Below are positions 1-7,679 of a DNA stretch of 64,000 nt, in pieces. Each line of letters starts with the position of its first letter. The stretch's first letter is position 1. A program made the position numbers and the translations under genes. The stretch is from positions 8,403,001-8,467,000 of the forward strand of contig NZ_LT670818.1 of assembly GCF_900129505.1 (NCBI RefSeq). The letters are read 5' to 3'. Origin of the DNA: Bradyrhizobium erythrophlei (GTDB lineage Bacteria; Pseudomonadota; Alphaproteobacteria; Rhizobiales; Xanthobacteraceae). The notes beneath the pieces are model-generated. The model saw only the letters and a program-made list of their open reading frames with translations. It was not told where the DNA came from and searched no databases.

Positions 1-49
1 ATCCATACGCCGCGACTTTCTTTTCAACCTTGATCAGCGGTGGTTATGG

Positions 50-69
50 GTCCCGGCGTTCGCCGGGAC
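50..69. repeat. Short palindromic hairpin downstream of fumarase
   Basis: GTCCCGGC and GCCGGGAC form a perfect 8-bp stem around a GTTC loop, 20 nt past the fumarase stop. The same core recurs in many rhizobial intergenic regions (from memory). It may also act as a terminator, although no T-run follows it on the minus strand. Confidence 0.55.
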
Positions 70-89
70 GACAACTGTCAGGCACTCCC

Positions 90-1769
90 TCACCCCAAAT
101 TCAATTCCTTGAAGAAGTCGTTGCCCTTGTCGTCGATGATGATGAAGGCCGGGAAATCCTCGACCTCGATGCGCCAGATCGCTTCCATGCCGAGCTCGGG
201 ATATTCCACCACCTCGACCTTCTTGATGCAGTGCTCGGCAAGGTTCGCCGCAGCACCTCCGATCGAGCCGAGATAGAAGCCGCCGTGCTTCTTGCAGGCC
301 TCGCGCACCGCGACCGCGCGGTTGCCCTTCGCCACCATCACCATCGAGCCGCCCGCAGCCTGGAACTGGTCGACGAAGGAGTCCATCCGTCCCGCAGTGG
401 TCGGGCCGAACGCGCCGGAGGCGTAGCCTTCCGGCGTCTTGGCGGGACCGGCGTAATAGACCGGATGGTTCTTGAAATAATCCGGCAGCGGTTCGCCCTT
501 CTCCAGCCGCTCGCGCAGTTTGGCATGCGCGGAATCGCGCGCCACGATCATGGTGCCGGTCAGCGACAGCCGGGTTTTTATCGGGTGTTTTGAAAGCGTT
601 GCGAGAATATCCTTCATCGGCTGGTTAAGGTCGATCTTCACCACCTCGCCGCCTAGCGCGTGCTCGACCACCGGCAGATATTGCGCCGGATTATGCTCGA
701 GCTCCTCGAGATAGACGCCGTCTTTCGTGATCTTGCCGAGCACCTGGCGGTCGGCCGAGCAGGACACGCCAAGCCCGATCGGCAGCGAGGCGCCGTGGCG
801 CGGCAAGCGGATGACCCGCACATCGTGACAGAAATACTTGCCGCCGAACTGCGCACCGACGCCGAGCGACTGCGTCATTTTCAGGATCTCCTGCTCCATC
901 TCAAGATCGCGGAAGGCGTTGCCGTCGGCCGAGCCGTGGGTCGGCAGTGCGTCGAGATACCGGGCGGAAGCCAGCTTGACGGTTTTCATGCAGAGTTCGG
1001 CGGACGTGCCGCCGATCACGATCGCGAGGTGATAAGGCGGGCACGCGGCGGTGCCAAGCGTGAGCACTTTCTCCTTCAGGAACGCCAGCATGCGATCCCT
1101 CGTCAAAACCGACGGCGTCGCCTGGAACAGAAAGCTCTTGTTGGCGCTTCCGCCGCCCTTGGCCATGAACATGAACTTGTAGGCCAAATCTGAATCTAAA
1201 GAGCCGCCCTCGGCATAGATCTCGCACTGCGCCGGCATGTTGTTGGCGGTGTTTTTCTCCTCATACATCGACAGCGGCGCCACCTGGGAATAGCGCAGGT
1301 TGCGGCGCAAGTAAGCGTCGCGCGCGCCTTCCGAGAGTGCGGCCTCGTCGTCGCCGTCGGTGATGATTCGAGACCCCTTCTTGCCCATGATGATGGCGGT
1401 GCCGGTATCCTGGCACATCGGCAGCACCCCGCCGGCGGCGATGTTGGCGTTCTTGAGGAAATCAAAGGCGACGAACTTGTCGTTGTCGCTGGCCTCGGGA
1501 TCGTCGAGGATCGCGCGCAGCTGCTTCAGGTGCCCCGGGCGCAGATAGTGATTGATCTCGCCGAACGCCGCCTCGGACAGTGCCCGTAGCGCCTCGCGCG
1601 ACACCACCAGCATGTCCTTGCCCAGGACCTTCTCGACCCGCACGCCCTCGGTTGTGATCTTCTTGTACGGCGCGGTGTCAGCGCCGAGCGGAAACAGCGG
1701 GGTGTGCTTGTAGGGCGGAACGGGTTTTGGGTCGGGAAAGGCGGTGGGAGCGTTCATGGGGAGGCTCAC
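90..1769 (-). CDS. fumA: Class I (iron-sulfur) fumarate hydratase
   Basis: The 559-aa product matches the full length of class I fumarases, which interconvert fumarate and L-malate in the TCA cycle using an oxygen-sensitive [4Fe-4S] cluster. Visible family features are the N-terminal segment [12 protein letters not shown] with a cluster-type cysteine, further cysteines in [15 protein letters not shown] and GVSCSADRQ, and the C-terminal beta domain with LSGTM-like ([11 protein letters not shown]), GPTTAGRMD and GGAAA motifs. The ATG start gives a proline-rich leader before the conserved part. It stands alone: the gene on its 5' side is a toxin-antitoxin remnant on the same strand, about 110 nt away. 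The assignment is firm; only fumA versus fumB naming is arbitrary. Confidence 0.95.
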   Translation of the reverse strand: MSLPMNAPTAFPDPKPVPPYKHTPLFPLGADTAPYKKITTEGVRVEKVLGKDMLVVSREALRALSEAAFGEINHYLRPGHLKQLRAILDDPEASDNDKFVAFDFLKNANIAAGGVLPMCQDTGTAIIMGKKGSRIITDGDDEAALSEGARDAYLRRNLRYSQVAPLSMYEEKNTANNMPAQCEIYAEGGSLDSDLAYKFMFMAKGGGSANKSFLFQATPSVLTRDRMLAFLKEKVLTLGTAACPPYHLAIVIGGTSAELCMKTVKLASARYLDALPTHGSADGNAFRDLEMEQEILKMTQSLGVGAQFGGKYFCHDVRVIRLPRHGASLPIGLGVSCSADRQVLGKITKDGVYLEELEHNPAQYLPVVEHALGGEVVKIDLNQPMKDILATLSKHPIKTRLSLTGTMIVARDSAHAKLRERLEKGEPLPDYFKNHPVYYAGPAKTPEGYASGAFGPTTAGRMDSFVDQFQAAGGSMVMVAKGNRAVAVREACKKHGGFYLGSIGGAAANLAEHCIKKVEVVEYPELGMEAIWRIEVEDFPAFIIIDDKGNDFFKELNLG

Positions 1770-1878
1770 GAGGCTGGAAGCCGGACGCGTCCATGGGAGA
1801 CAGCGCCGACGGTTAAAGCGGTTCTAAGCATTTTTCAGATAAAGGGAAGGTCCCGGGTGCACGCCCATGCGTGGCCTC

Positions 1879-2121
1879 TCACCCCTTCCCTTCCTGCTTC
1901 TCTGCATAGGCATCCACCAACGCGCGGATCATGCGCTGGTATGGCACGCGGCGCTGGCGGGCGGCGCGCTTGAAAAATGCCACCGAACGCTGCGACAGGC
2001 TCAGCGTCACCTTCACATTGTCCTCGCGCGGGACCAGCCGGTCCGGAGACGGCAAGAAGTCTTCGACGATCCTGACTCGGCCGATCTCGCCTTTGCTGTA
2101 TTTAACCGTTGGCTTTTTCAT
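1879..2121 (-). CDS. brnA: BrnA-type CopG/ribbon-helix-helix antitoxin
   Basis: 80 aa from the ATG at 2121 (MKKPTVKYSKGE...). The part NVKVTLSLSQRSVAFFKRAA followed by a basic C-terminal helix (QRRVPYQRMIRALVDAY) looks like the CopG-like fold of BrnA antitoxins, which bind and neutralise the BrnT RNase and repress their own operon. A longer in-frame start at 2199 exists, but its extra N-terminus is just the frameshifted end of brnT. The start codon lies inside the last 20 nt of the brnT remnant, the usual brnT-brnA overlap. The antitoxin is intact although the toxin gene is disabled. Confidence 0.75.
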   Translation of the reverse strand: MKKPTVKYSKGEIGRVRIVEDFLPSPDRLVPREDNVKVTLSLSQRSVAFFKRAARQRRVPYQRMIRALVDAYAEKQEGKG

Positions 2122-2376
2122 AGATCGCCTTTCCTTTCCGCCAGTAGCCCGCCCCGAAAATCCTGATCTTCCGGTTTCGCCATGTGAGCGCACCGTCATG
2201 ACAGCACCTTCGACCCGGCCGAAACAGAAATAACGCTACTCGCTGCCGCCGTGACTTAGATCTTCAGCGATGACGCGCAACGGATCTAGAAACGCCAACT
2301 GGGCAAGTTCAAAGCCGATACCATGCTTGGCCCGATTGCCCCTGTCTTTGGTGGCGTCCCATTCGAAGTCGGACAT
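2102..2376 (-). pseudogene. brnT: brnT toxin remnant (nonsense codon plus frameshift)
   Basis: Reading leftward from the ATG at 2376 gives MSDFEWDATKDRGNRAKHGI, then a FELAQLAFLDPLRV stretch, a clear BrnT N-terminus (WD..K...N..KHG). A TAG at 2236-2238 interrupts it after GGSE. The same frame goes on as RYFCFGRVEGAVMTVR, then the frame shifts by one base near 2184-2190, after which TWRNRKIRIFGAGYWRKGKA and IYEKANG finish the protein at 2102. Restoring one T near 2188 rejoins the frames. BrnT proteins are about 90 aa, and this reconstructed product fits. With two independent lesions a functional RNase is very unlikely. Confidence 0.8.
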
Positions 2377-2584
2377 AGGCCTGAACAATTGTCTGGTATG
2401 TTAAATCTACCATACTTTTGTATGGCTGAAAAGACTTCGGCTCTCACGGCTTTTGGGGCGTCGCGGATGACAGCAAGCCGGCTTCCTACTGCTCCCCCAG
2501 CGGGCTTGATGACCGTCCAGACGATGGCGGTGAGACTTGCGCTACCGGCTCGCGGACGCTTCAATGGTGCAAAGGGGCAATCAC

Positions 2585-3070
2585 ATGACACTGAGACGAC
2601 AATTTTCGGGATCGACTTTCTTCGCCGCGCCGCTTGTCGCAATCGGGCTGACCATATCAATCGCCCCGCCCGCGCGGGCCGATCACTGCGACGATCTTGC
2701 CAACCAGCTCAAGAACCAGATCGACGGGCTCAAGGTCGGCATCACCGCCGCCAACATCATCTATCTGTCGCATCCGCAGGCCAAGGAGCTCTCGCTCGGC
2801 TGTACCGGACGCAACTACAAGAACGAGCTGTACGCCAAGCAGGACGGCCACAAGCCGAAGCCGCCCTTTCTCGACCTCGTCGGAAGTGCCACGGCCATCA
2901 TTTTTACCCTGCCGAAGGACGACGCCCTGACCGGCGCCACGCGCTGCATGAAGCGGATGGGATTGCTGCGCGGTGACACCATCAAGATGCGCTACCGCCG
3001 GCTGAACTTCGAGTGCAACCGCACCAGGACCGAGGCATCGATCACGGTCACCCGCGATACCGATGAATGA
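2585..3070 (+). CDS. Small secreted protein of unknown function
   Basis: 161 aa from the ATG at 2585; an upstream in-frame ATG at 2537 would only add a leader before the signal peptide. The N-terminus MTLRRQFSGSTFFAAPLVAI followed by hydrophobic residues and PARA-DHC is a typical Sec signal peptide with cleavage after ARA. The mature part has four cysteines (DHCDDLA, LGCTGRN, TRCMKRM, FECNRT), consistent with two disulfides in the periplasm. I do not recognise a named domain. No co-directional neighbour is close enough to suggest an operon. Confidence 0.75.
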   Translation: MTLRRQFSGSTFFAAPLVAIGLTISIAPPARADHCDDLANQLKNQIDGLKVGITAANIIYLSHPQAKELSLGCTGRNYKNELYAKQDGHKPKPPFLDLVGSATAIIFTLPKDDALTGATRCMKRMGLLRGDTIKMRYRRLNFECNRTRTEASITVTRDTDE

Positions 3071-3262
3071 GAAAGCGCGGGCGCAGGTTGCCCGATCGCG
3101 ACGATTTTAGGAAATACCGATCTTTTCCAGGGATATTTCAGCCTCCCGTTCACCATGTGCCGGGAAGGGACCCGATGCGCGGGATTTTGGGGATTGGATT
3201 CATAAAGCATTCGCCTGCTCGCCGTCACTGTCTGGCGTGAACGAGCTTCAGGGAAATCAATC

Positions 3263-3445
3263 ATGAGCATTTCGAGCATTTCGAGCAGCCCGCCGCCCGT
3301 CCAGATAAAGGCTCCCGAGGCCAGCGAACCCAAGGGACCGGGCGTGAAGGTCGACGGCGACGGCGACGACGCCAGCGCGTCGCAGCAGACGGTGCAGGCG
3401 CCGCTTCCGCCGGGACAGGGAACGCGAGTCGACCAGATCGCCTGA
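3263..3445 (+). CDS. Small proline/acid-rich protein (60 aa)
   Basis: A 60-aa product starting MSISSISSSPPPVQIKAPEA and ending PLPPGQGTRVDQIA. It has no signal peptide, membrane segment or cysteine, and looks disordered (S, P, D, G rich). I recall similar short proteins in Bradyrhizobium genomes, which supports it as a real gene, but the function is unknown. The gene stands alone, followed directly by a palindromic repeat. Confidence 0.6.
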   Translation: MSISSISSSPPPVQIKAPEASEPKGPGVKVDGDGDDASASQQTVQAPLPPGQGTRVDQIA

Positions 3446-3465
3446 GGCGATAGACAACTAAAACT

Positions 3466-3587
3466 CGTCATACGCGGGCAGAAGCGCGAAGCGCGTCTTC
3501 GCGCTAGACAACCTGCGTATCCATCCAGCTTCGCAAGCGGGCTTTTTTTGAGGAAGCTCGATTGGCGGTTCAAGTCCGGCAATGACG
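3466..3587. repeat. Mosaic intergenic palindromic repeat
   Basis: The ends CGTCATACGCGGGC and CCGGCAATGACG are near-inverted, with internal hairpins such as AGCGCGAAGCGCG and a T-run. It resembles the multi-copy CGTCAT...ATGACG repeats of Bradyrhizobium (from memory). It separates the 60-aa gene from the methyltransferase remnant. Confidence 0.5.
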
Positions 3588-3663
3588 GTTGGTGTGTGAG
3601 CGCCAAACCTTCGCCTGAAAACGGCGTGATCATCGTGAACCCGCGGACACGCGGAACACGTCC

Positions 3664-4337
3664 ATGATCGCAAAACTATTGCTTCAGAACCTGATCTGGA
3701 CCGTCGCGATGGGCGCGCTGTTGTTCGTGCCCGCGGGCACGCTGCACTGGCCGGCGGCGTGGCTGTTCCTTGGCACGATCGGAATTCTCGGCGTCGCCGG
3801 CCGCCTGTGGCGCAACACGATCCGGCGCTGCTCAATGAGCGCATGCGCCCGATCATGCAGGACGCCCAGCCGGCCGCCGACAAGAAATTCATCCTGGTGT
3901 TCGGCTTTGCGGCGCTGATCTGGTTCCTCGCGATCGGGCTCGATATGCGCGCACACGGGGTGAGAATCCCGAGCGAGGTGCAGGCGCTGGGATTTTTGAT
4001 GCTGCTGTTCTCCTCCGGCTTCATCCTGTGGGTGATGTGCGAGAACTCGTTCGCGGCTCCCGTGATCAAACCGCAGACCGAACGCGGCCACCGCGTGATC
4101 TCAAGTGGTCCCTACGCTTTTGTCCGGCATCCCATGTACAGCGGCACCGTGTTGTTTTTCGTCGGCGCGCCGCTGCTGCTGCTGGGCTCGTGGTGGGGCA
4201 TCGCGCTATCGCCTCTGTTCGCCGTGCTGTTCGCCTTGCGCATCGCCATCGAGGAACGCGCGCTGCGCGCGGGCCTGCCCGGCTATGCCGATTATGCAGC
4301 GCGGGTGCGCTACCGGCTGGTACCCGGACTTTGGTGA
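3664..4337 (+). pseudogene. Isoprenylcysteine methyltransferase-like membrane protein, frameshifted
   Basis: Frame 1 from the ATG at 3664 reads MIAKLLLQNLIWTVAMGALL and on to GVAGRLW near 3810. The rest of the family, from AQHDPALLNERMRPIM to GYADYAARVRYRLVPGLW (4337), continues in a different frame. The C-terminal half has the SAM-binding signature of isoprenylcysteine carboxyl methyltransferase/NnrU-like proteins (RGHRVISSGPYAFVRHPMY) between hydrophobic helices. The junction CTGTGGCGCAAC is one TGGC unit shorter than a plausible CTG-TGGC-TGGC-GCAAC ancestor, so loss of a tandem tetramer is an inferred cause. Either half alone would lack essential helices. A sequencing error remains possible. 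Confidence 0.7.
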
Positions 4338-4378
4338 GGGTTATACTGCGGCCTATCGAAACAGCGGACACGCAAACG

Positions 4379-4738
4379 ATGCCCAGTTCCATCACCTATA
4401 CCGGCGGCTGCCATTGCGGTCTGGTGCGTTTCGAATGCACCACCGACCTTGCCATGGTCACCGCGTGCAACTGCTCGATCTGCACCAAGAAGGGCCTACA
4501 TTTCGCGTTCCTGGCGCCGGAAAAATTTCAGCTGCGCGCCGGCGAGGACAACGTGAAGGAATACCTCTTCAACAAGCACGCGATCCGGCATCAGTTCTGC
4601 CAGGATTGCGGCGTCGAGGTGTTCGCCCGCGGCAAGAAGCCCGACGGCAGCGAGGTGGTGGCGCTCAACGTCAGCTGCATCGATGGCGTTGAGCTCGCAA
4701 AGCTCGCGATGACGCCGATCGACGGGAGAAACCGCTAG
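4379..4738 (+). CDS. GFA-family (glutathione-dependent formaldehyde-activating-like) zinc protein
   Basis: 119 aa from the ATG at 4379. The zinc-binding cysteines characteristic of the GFA/CENP-V fold are visible: GGCHCGLVRFEC near the N-terminus, TACNCSICTKKG, and HQFCQDCGVEVFARG. Family members bind zinc; the named activity (hydroxymethylglutathione formation) is proven for very few, so the substrate is unknown. The start follows the methyltransferase remnant by 41 nt. It converges on a GST gene, with a strong hairpin between them. Confidence 0.85.
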   Translation: MPSSITYTGGCHCGLVRFECTTDLAMVTACNCSICTKKGLHFAFLAPEKFQLRAGEDNVKEYLFNKHAIRHQFCQDCGVEVFARGKKPDGSEVVALNVSCIDGVELAKLAMTPIDGRNR

Positions 4739-4772
4739 GGATCGTCTCTTTCTCGGCATTGGCGGTGTGCTC

Positions 4773-4799
4773 CCTCGCCCCGCTCTTCGCGGGGTGAGG
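4773..4799. terminator. Hairpin between convergent GFA and GST genes
   Basis: CCTCGCCCCGC and GCGGGGTGAGG pair over 11 positions (one G-U) around a TCTTC loop. Its place between convergent stop codons suits a bidirectional terminator, but no clear T-tract follows on either strand. It may instead be a copy of a rhizobial repeat. Confidence 0.5.
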
Positions 4800-4821
4800 T
4801 AAAGATTCCGTCGCGCACTGC

Positions 4822-5529
4822 CTACAGATCCAGTTCTTTGTAATGCCGGAAAATGCCGTCCTCGTTGAAGGCGATACGACGGTCGCTGCCGAGATAGGCC
4901 TTGATGTTGGGCCTCGCGGCGACGCGGTCGTGCAGGCCGATCAGGCCGGGAATATTGCGCTCGAACGTCTTCATGCGCTTGGGGAAGGCATAGCGCAGCC
5001 CCTCCACGATCTGGAACAGCGAGAGATCGACGTAAGTCGGCCGGCGGCCGGTCAAATAGGAGCCGCCATTGTTCTTCAACAGATTCTCGAAATACCCCAG
5101 ATATTTCGGCACCCGTTCGTTCCAGAACTCCTCGCTGCGTTTTTTCGCCGGTCCCCGCTGGTCCTCGTAGTACAGCGACGGCCCGAGCGGATGATGGGTG
5201 TCGTGGATCTCCAGCACGAGATCGGCAACCGTGAGCTGCAGCTGGTGCACCCATAGCTTTCCCTCCTCCGGCTTCGGCGCCAACCCAAGGCGCGGGCCGA
5301 GATAGAGCAGGATGTTGGCGGTCTGCCCAACCACGAGCTTGCCGGCTTTCAGAAACGGCGGCGCGAAGGGCGGCGTGCCCTTGCCCACCTCCATCATCCG
5401 CATCATCGCGGCCATGCCGCGCTCGCTGCGCGCCACATCGGCGTAATCGGCGCCGGCCTCTTCCAGAGCGAGACGGACATATTCGCCGCGGCCCTGGATG
5501 CCTGGCCAGTAATAGAGTTCGTAGCGCAT
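4822..5529 (-). CDS. Glutathione S-transferase family protein
   Basis: 235 aa, the usual length for a cytosolic GST. The N-terminal thioredoxin-like half (MRYELYYWPGIQGRGEYVRL... then PPFLKAGKLVVGQTANILLYLG) has the proline and the Gln-Thr-Ala glutathione-binding turn. The C-terminal half (from about residue 95) is helical, with the SYLTGRRPTYVDLSLFQIVE capping box region of GSTs. The Tyr-rich start and R-G-E-Y-V-R-L resemble the sigma/alpha-like classes. Substrate unknown. It is transcribed away from a 340-nt gene-free stretch that presumably holds its promoter. Confidence 0.88.
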   Translation of the reverse strand: MRYELYYWPGIQGRGEYVRLALEEAGADYADVARSERGMAAMMRMMEVGKGTPPFAPPFLKAGKLVVGQTANILLYLGPRLGLAPKPEEGKLWVHQLQLTVADLVLEIHDTHHPLGPSLYYEDQRGPAKKRSEEFWNERVPKYLGYFENLLKNNGGSYLTGRRPTYVDLSLFQIVEGLRYAFPKRMKTFERNIPGLIGLHDRVAARPNIKAYLGSDRRIAFNEDGIFRHYKELDL

Positions 5530-5870
5530 GAAGCCCCCTCGTCGGTTTTGCAGCTTTAAGGAGAGATTAAAGCATTGGTTCGCGGCGTCGATATAGAGAG
5601 CTCCATCGCCGCATGCCGGCTCCGCTTACCGAATGTCGGTGATGCGGGAAACATTCCGCGCAGCCGGGCGGCGCTGGACGAACCGACGGCCTCTTGAATC
5701 CTCGTCGCTTGATCGGGTTCGGTCCATGTCCGCTTCCCGTCCTACGCAGGGGTTCGCTGAAGGCCGCGCAACGGCCCATCCCGGCTCATGGTTTCGCCAA
5801 CATACTGACACGTTCGGTGGCTTTCTCTCCGTGCGGCAGGGGATTTCGCAAACTCTCGGAGTCCTCCACG
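5530..5870. other. Gene-free stretch between divergent genes
   Basis: About 340 nt between the GST gene (minus) and the secreted CHAP-like gene (plus). The open frames here are short, overlap one another and lack family features. I see no clear promoter or repeat, although both flanking promoters should lie here. Confidence 0.5.
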
Positions 5871-6320
5871 ATGCGGAAAACCGTTTGTACTGTAACGTTG
5901 TTATTGCTTGCTTCTCCTCAAGCCCAAGCCCATCCCCACCATCATCATCGTCACCAATTTCTGAACGCCATGGCGTCGTTCAACGGTGACGTTCAAATGG
6001 ACGAAAGAATCGTCAGTTCGCGCCCTTCCGGTTGCCCGCACGCGTTCTGTGGGTGCGAGGCGTCCCTATTCCGTTTTGGCCGAATCATTCCGCAACTCAA
6101 TCTCGCTTCGAACTGGCGCCGTTTCCCACATGGCGCCCCGGCGCCGGGCATGGCGGCGGTCCGATCAGGCCACGTCATGATCTTGCAGAGCCAGGTCGCG
6201 CGCGACATCTGGTACGTACATGACGGCAATTCCGGCGGTCACGTGACCCGCGAACATCCGCGTTCGATTGCCGGTTACACCATCGTCGATCCGGGCTCGG
6301 CATCGTTCGCACTGCGCTGA
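5871..6320 (+). CDS. Secreted CHAP-like Cys/His protein
   Basis: 149 aa from the ATG at 5871 (MRKTVCTVTLLLLASPQAQA signal peptide, then a HPHHHHRH metal-binding-like stretch). The core PHAFCGCEASLFRFGRI, PGMAAVRSGHVMIL and GGHVTREHPRSIAGYTIV resembles the rhizobial relatives of CHAP/NlpC cysteine hydrolases (Cys in FCGCE, His in GGHVT). Such enzymes cut peptidoglycan cross-links, but activity here is not shown. Longer in-frame starts upstream would bury the signal peptide. It stands alone between divergent and convergent neighbours. Confidence 0.65.
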   Translation: MRKTVCTVTLLLLASPQAQAHPHHHHRHQFLNAMASFNGDVQMDERIVSSRPSGCPHAFCGCEASLFRFGRIIPQLNLASNWRRFPHGAPAPGMAAVRSGHVMILQSQVARDIWYVHDGNSGGHVTREHPRSIAGYTIVDPGSASFALR

Positions 6321-6429
6321 TGAAGCGCAGGCCGCGGGCCTATTTTGTCCCGGTGATCCCCCGCTCGAACGACAAAGGCGCCGCGGCATGAACCGCGGCG
6401 CCCTTGCATCATCATCGCTTGACCGGCGA

Positions 6430-7386
6430 TCAGGTCTGCTGGATCGCCGAGAGTTCCCAATTGCCGCCGCGCTCGCGCAGGAAGGTCCACACTTCGGTGA
6501 CTTCCGAAGGCTGCTCGCTGCCCTCAACCAGCCGGCCGCTGGCGCGATCGACGGTCTTGTCAATCAGCGAGAACCGCATCGCCACGCTGGCGAAATCGGT
6601 GTCGCCCTCGCGCCAGGCTTCGGCAAGGTCGCCCTGCAGCAGCTTGGTGCCGGAGACCTTGTTGACGACGTTGCGCGCGCGGTTCGCCTCGAGGTCTTTG
6701 GTGAAATACGACACCATCTCGGGCGTCGCCATCGTGTGCAGCTTCGCGACATCCTCGTTCGACCACGCCGCCTGGATATCGCCCAGCAACCGCTCGAACG
6801 CTTCGTAGTCGGCGGGCAAGATTTCGAGCGGCGCGCTGCCCGATCCCATGCCAAACCCGGTGGCTGCAGCGCGGAAGCCCGTCGGCGCACCGGGCGCCGC
6901 AGCGGGACCGGCATAGGCGGCAGCCGTTTCATGGCGGCGCTGCCACCATGACATCGCCAGCCGGACCACGATGAAGATCAGGCCGATCTGCAGGATCAGG
7001 CCGAAGATCGAGGACAATCCGCCCAGACCGCCGAACATGCCGCCGCCGAACAACATGCCGAGCAGGCCGGCGCCAAGGAAGCCAGCGGCGAGGCCGCCGA
7101 GCAGGCCGCGGCCGGGCCGGTTGAAGAAGCCGCCGCCGGCAGACGCCGGCGCGCCGATCCCGGGGCTGCCGGGCTGGGTAAAGGTGCGGTTGAACGGTTG
7201 GGCGCCGCCGGGCGCCGTCGAGGTGCTGGGCGGCGGCGCGAAGGTCCGCGTTCCCCGCGAACCCGAGCCGAAGCCGCCGCCGACGCGCGCGTCGGCCGGC
7301 GAGACGGCGGCCACGACGGGCAGCGCCAGCGCTAAGGTGACGGCAATCGCCTGAACGATGCCGCGGGCGCGTTGCGTGAATTTCAT
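6430..7386 (-). CDS. Tim44-like domain membrane protein
   Basis: 318 aa from the ATG at 7386 (MKFTQRARGIVQAIAVTLAL signal/anchor), chosen over an upstream start at 7503 that has no hydrophobic leader. A Gly/Pro-rich linker is followed by glycine-rich transmembrane segments (GRGLLGGLAAGFLGAGLLGM, then IFGLILQIGLIFIVVRLAMS). The Tim44-like/NTF2-like domain begins at about residue 190 (DYEAFERLLGDIQAAWSNED, MATPEMVSYFTKDL, then VTEVWTFLRERGGNWELSAI). Bacterial members are membrane proteins of unclear role; mitochondrial Tim44 belongs to the import motor. Monocistronic by position. Confidence 0.85.
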   Translation of the reverse strand: MKFTQRARGIVQAIAVTLALALPVVAAVSPADARVGGGFGSGSRGTRTFAPPPSTSTAPGGAQPFNRTFTQPGSPGIGAPASAGGGFFNRPGRGLLGGLAAGFLGAGLLGMLFGGGMFGGLGGLSSIFGLILQIGLIFIVVRLAMSWWQRRHETAAAYAGPAAAPGAPTGFRAAATGFGMGSGSAPLEILPADYEAFERLLGDIQAAWSNEDVAKLHTMATPEMVSYFTKDLEANRARNVVNKVSGTKLLQGDLAEAWREGDTDFASVAMRFSLIDKTVDRASGRLVEGSEQPSEVTEVWTFLRERGGNWELSAIQQT

Positions 7387-7552
7387 GTCTGTTTCCCTAA
7401 TTCCCCGGCAGGGGGAAGCGCCCCTAACATGGGCAGTGCTGCCTAAAAGTGAAGCCATGATGGGCAAACCCGGCTGCGGCCCTCGGTCGCGGGGATGCGT
7501 CAATTGGGCAGATTTTCGGGGCGTTTGGGGCCGCCTACGCGCGTAGTGGCAG

Positions 7553-7657
7553 CGTCATTCCGGGGCGATGCGAAAAGCATCGAACTACGATGTGCAATTG
7601 CACATCGGAGAATCTCGAGATTCCGGGTCTGGTGCTTCGCACCATCCCGGAATGACG
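7553..7657. repeat. Compound palindromic repeat downstream of cckA
   Basis: The ends are inverted (CGTCATTCCGGG and CCCGGAATGACG). Inside lie a 20-bp perfect palindrome at 7588-7607 and a GGTGC-TTC-GCACC hairpin at 7631-7643. It looks like a rhizobial multi-hairpin intergenic repeat that would fold in the cckA 3' transcript. Confidence 0.7.
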
Positions 7658-7679
7658 GCTGAGTTTTCGATGGATGCAA

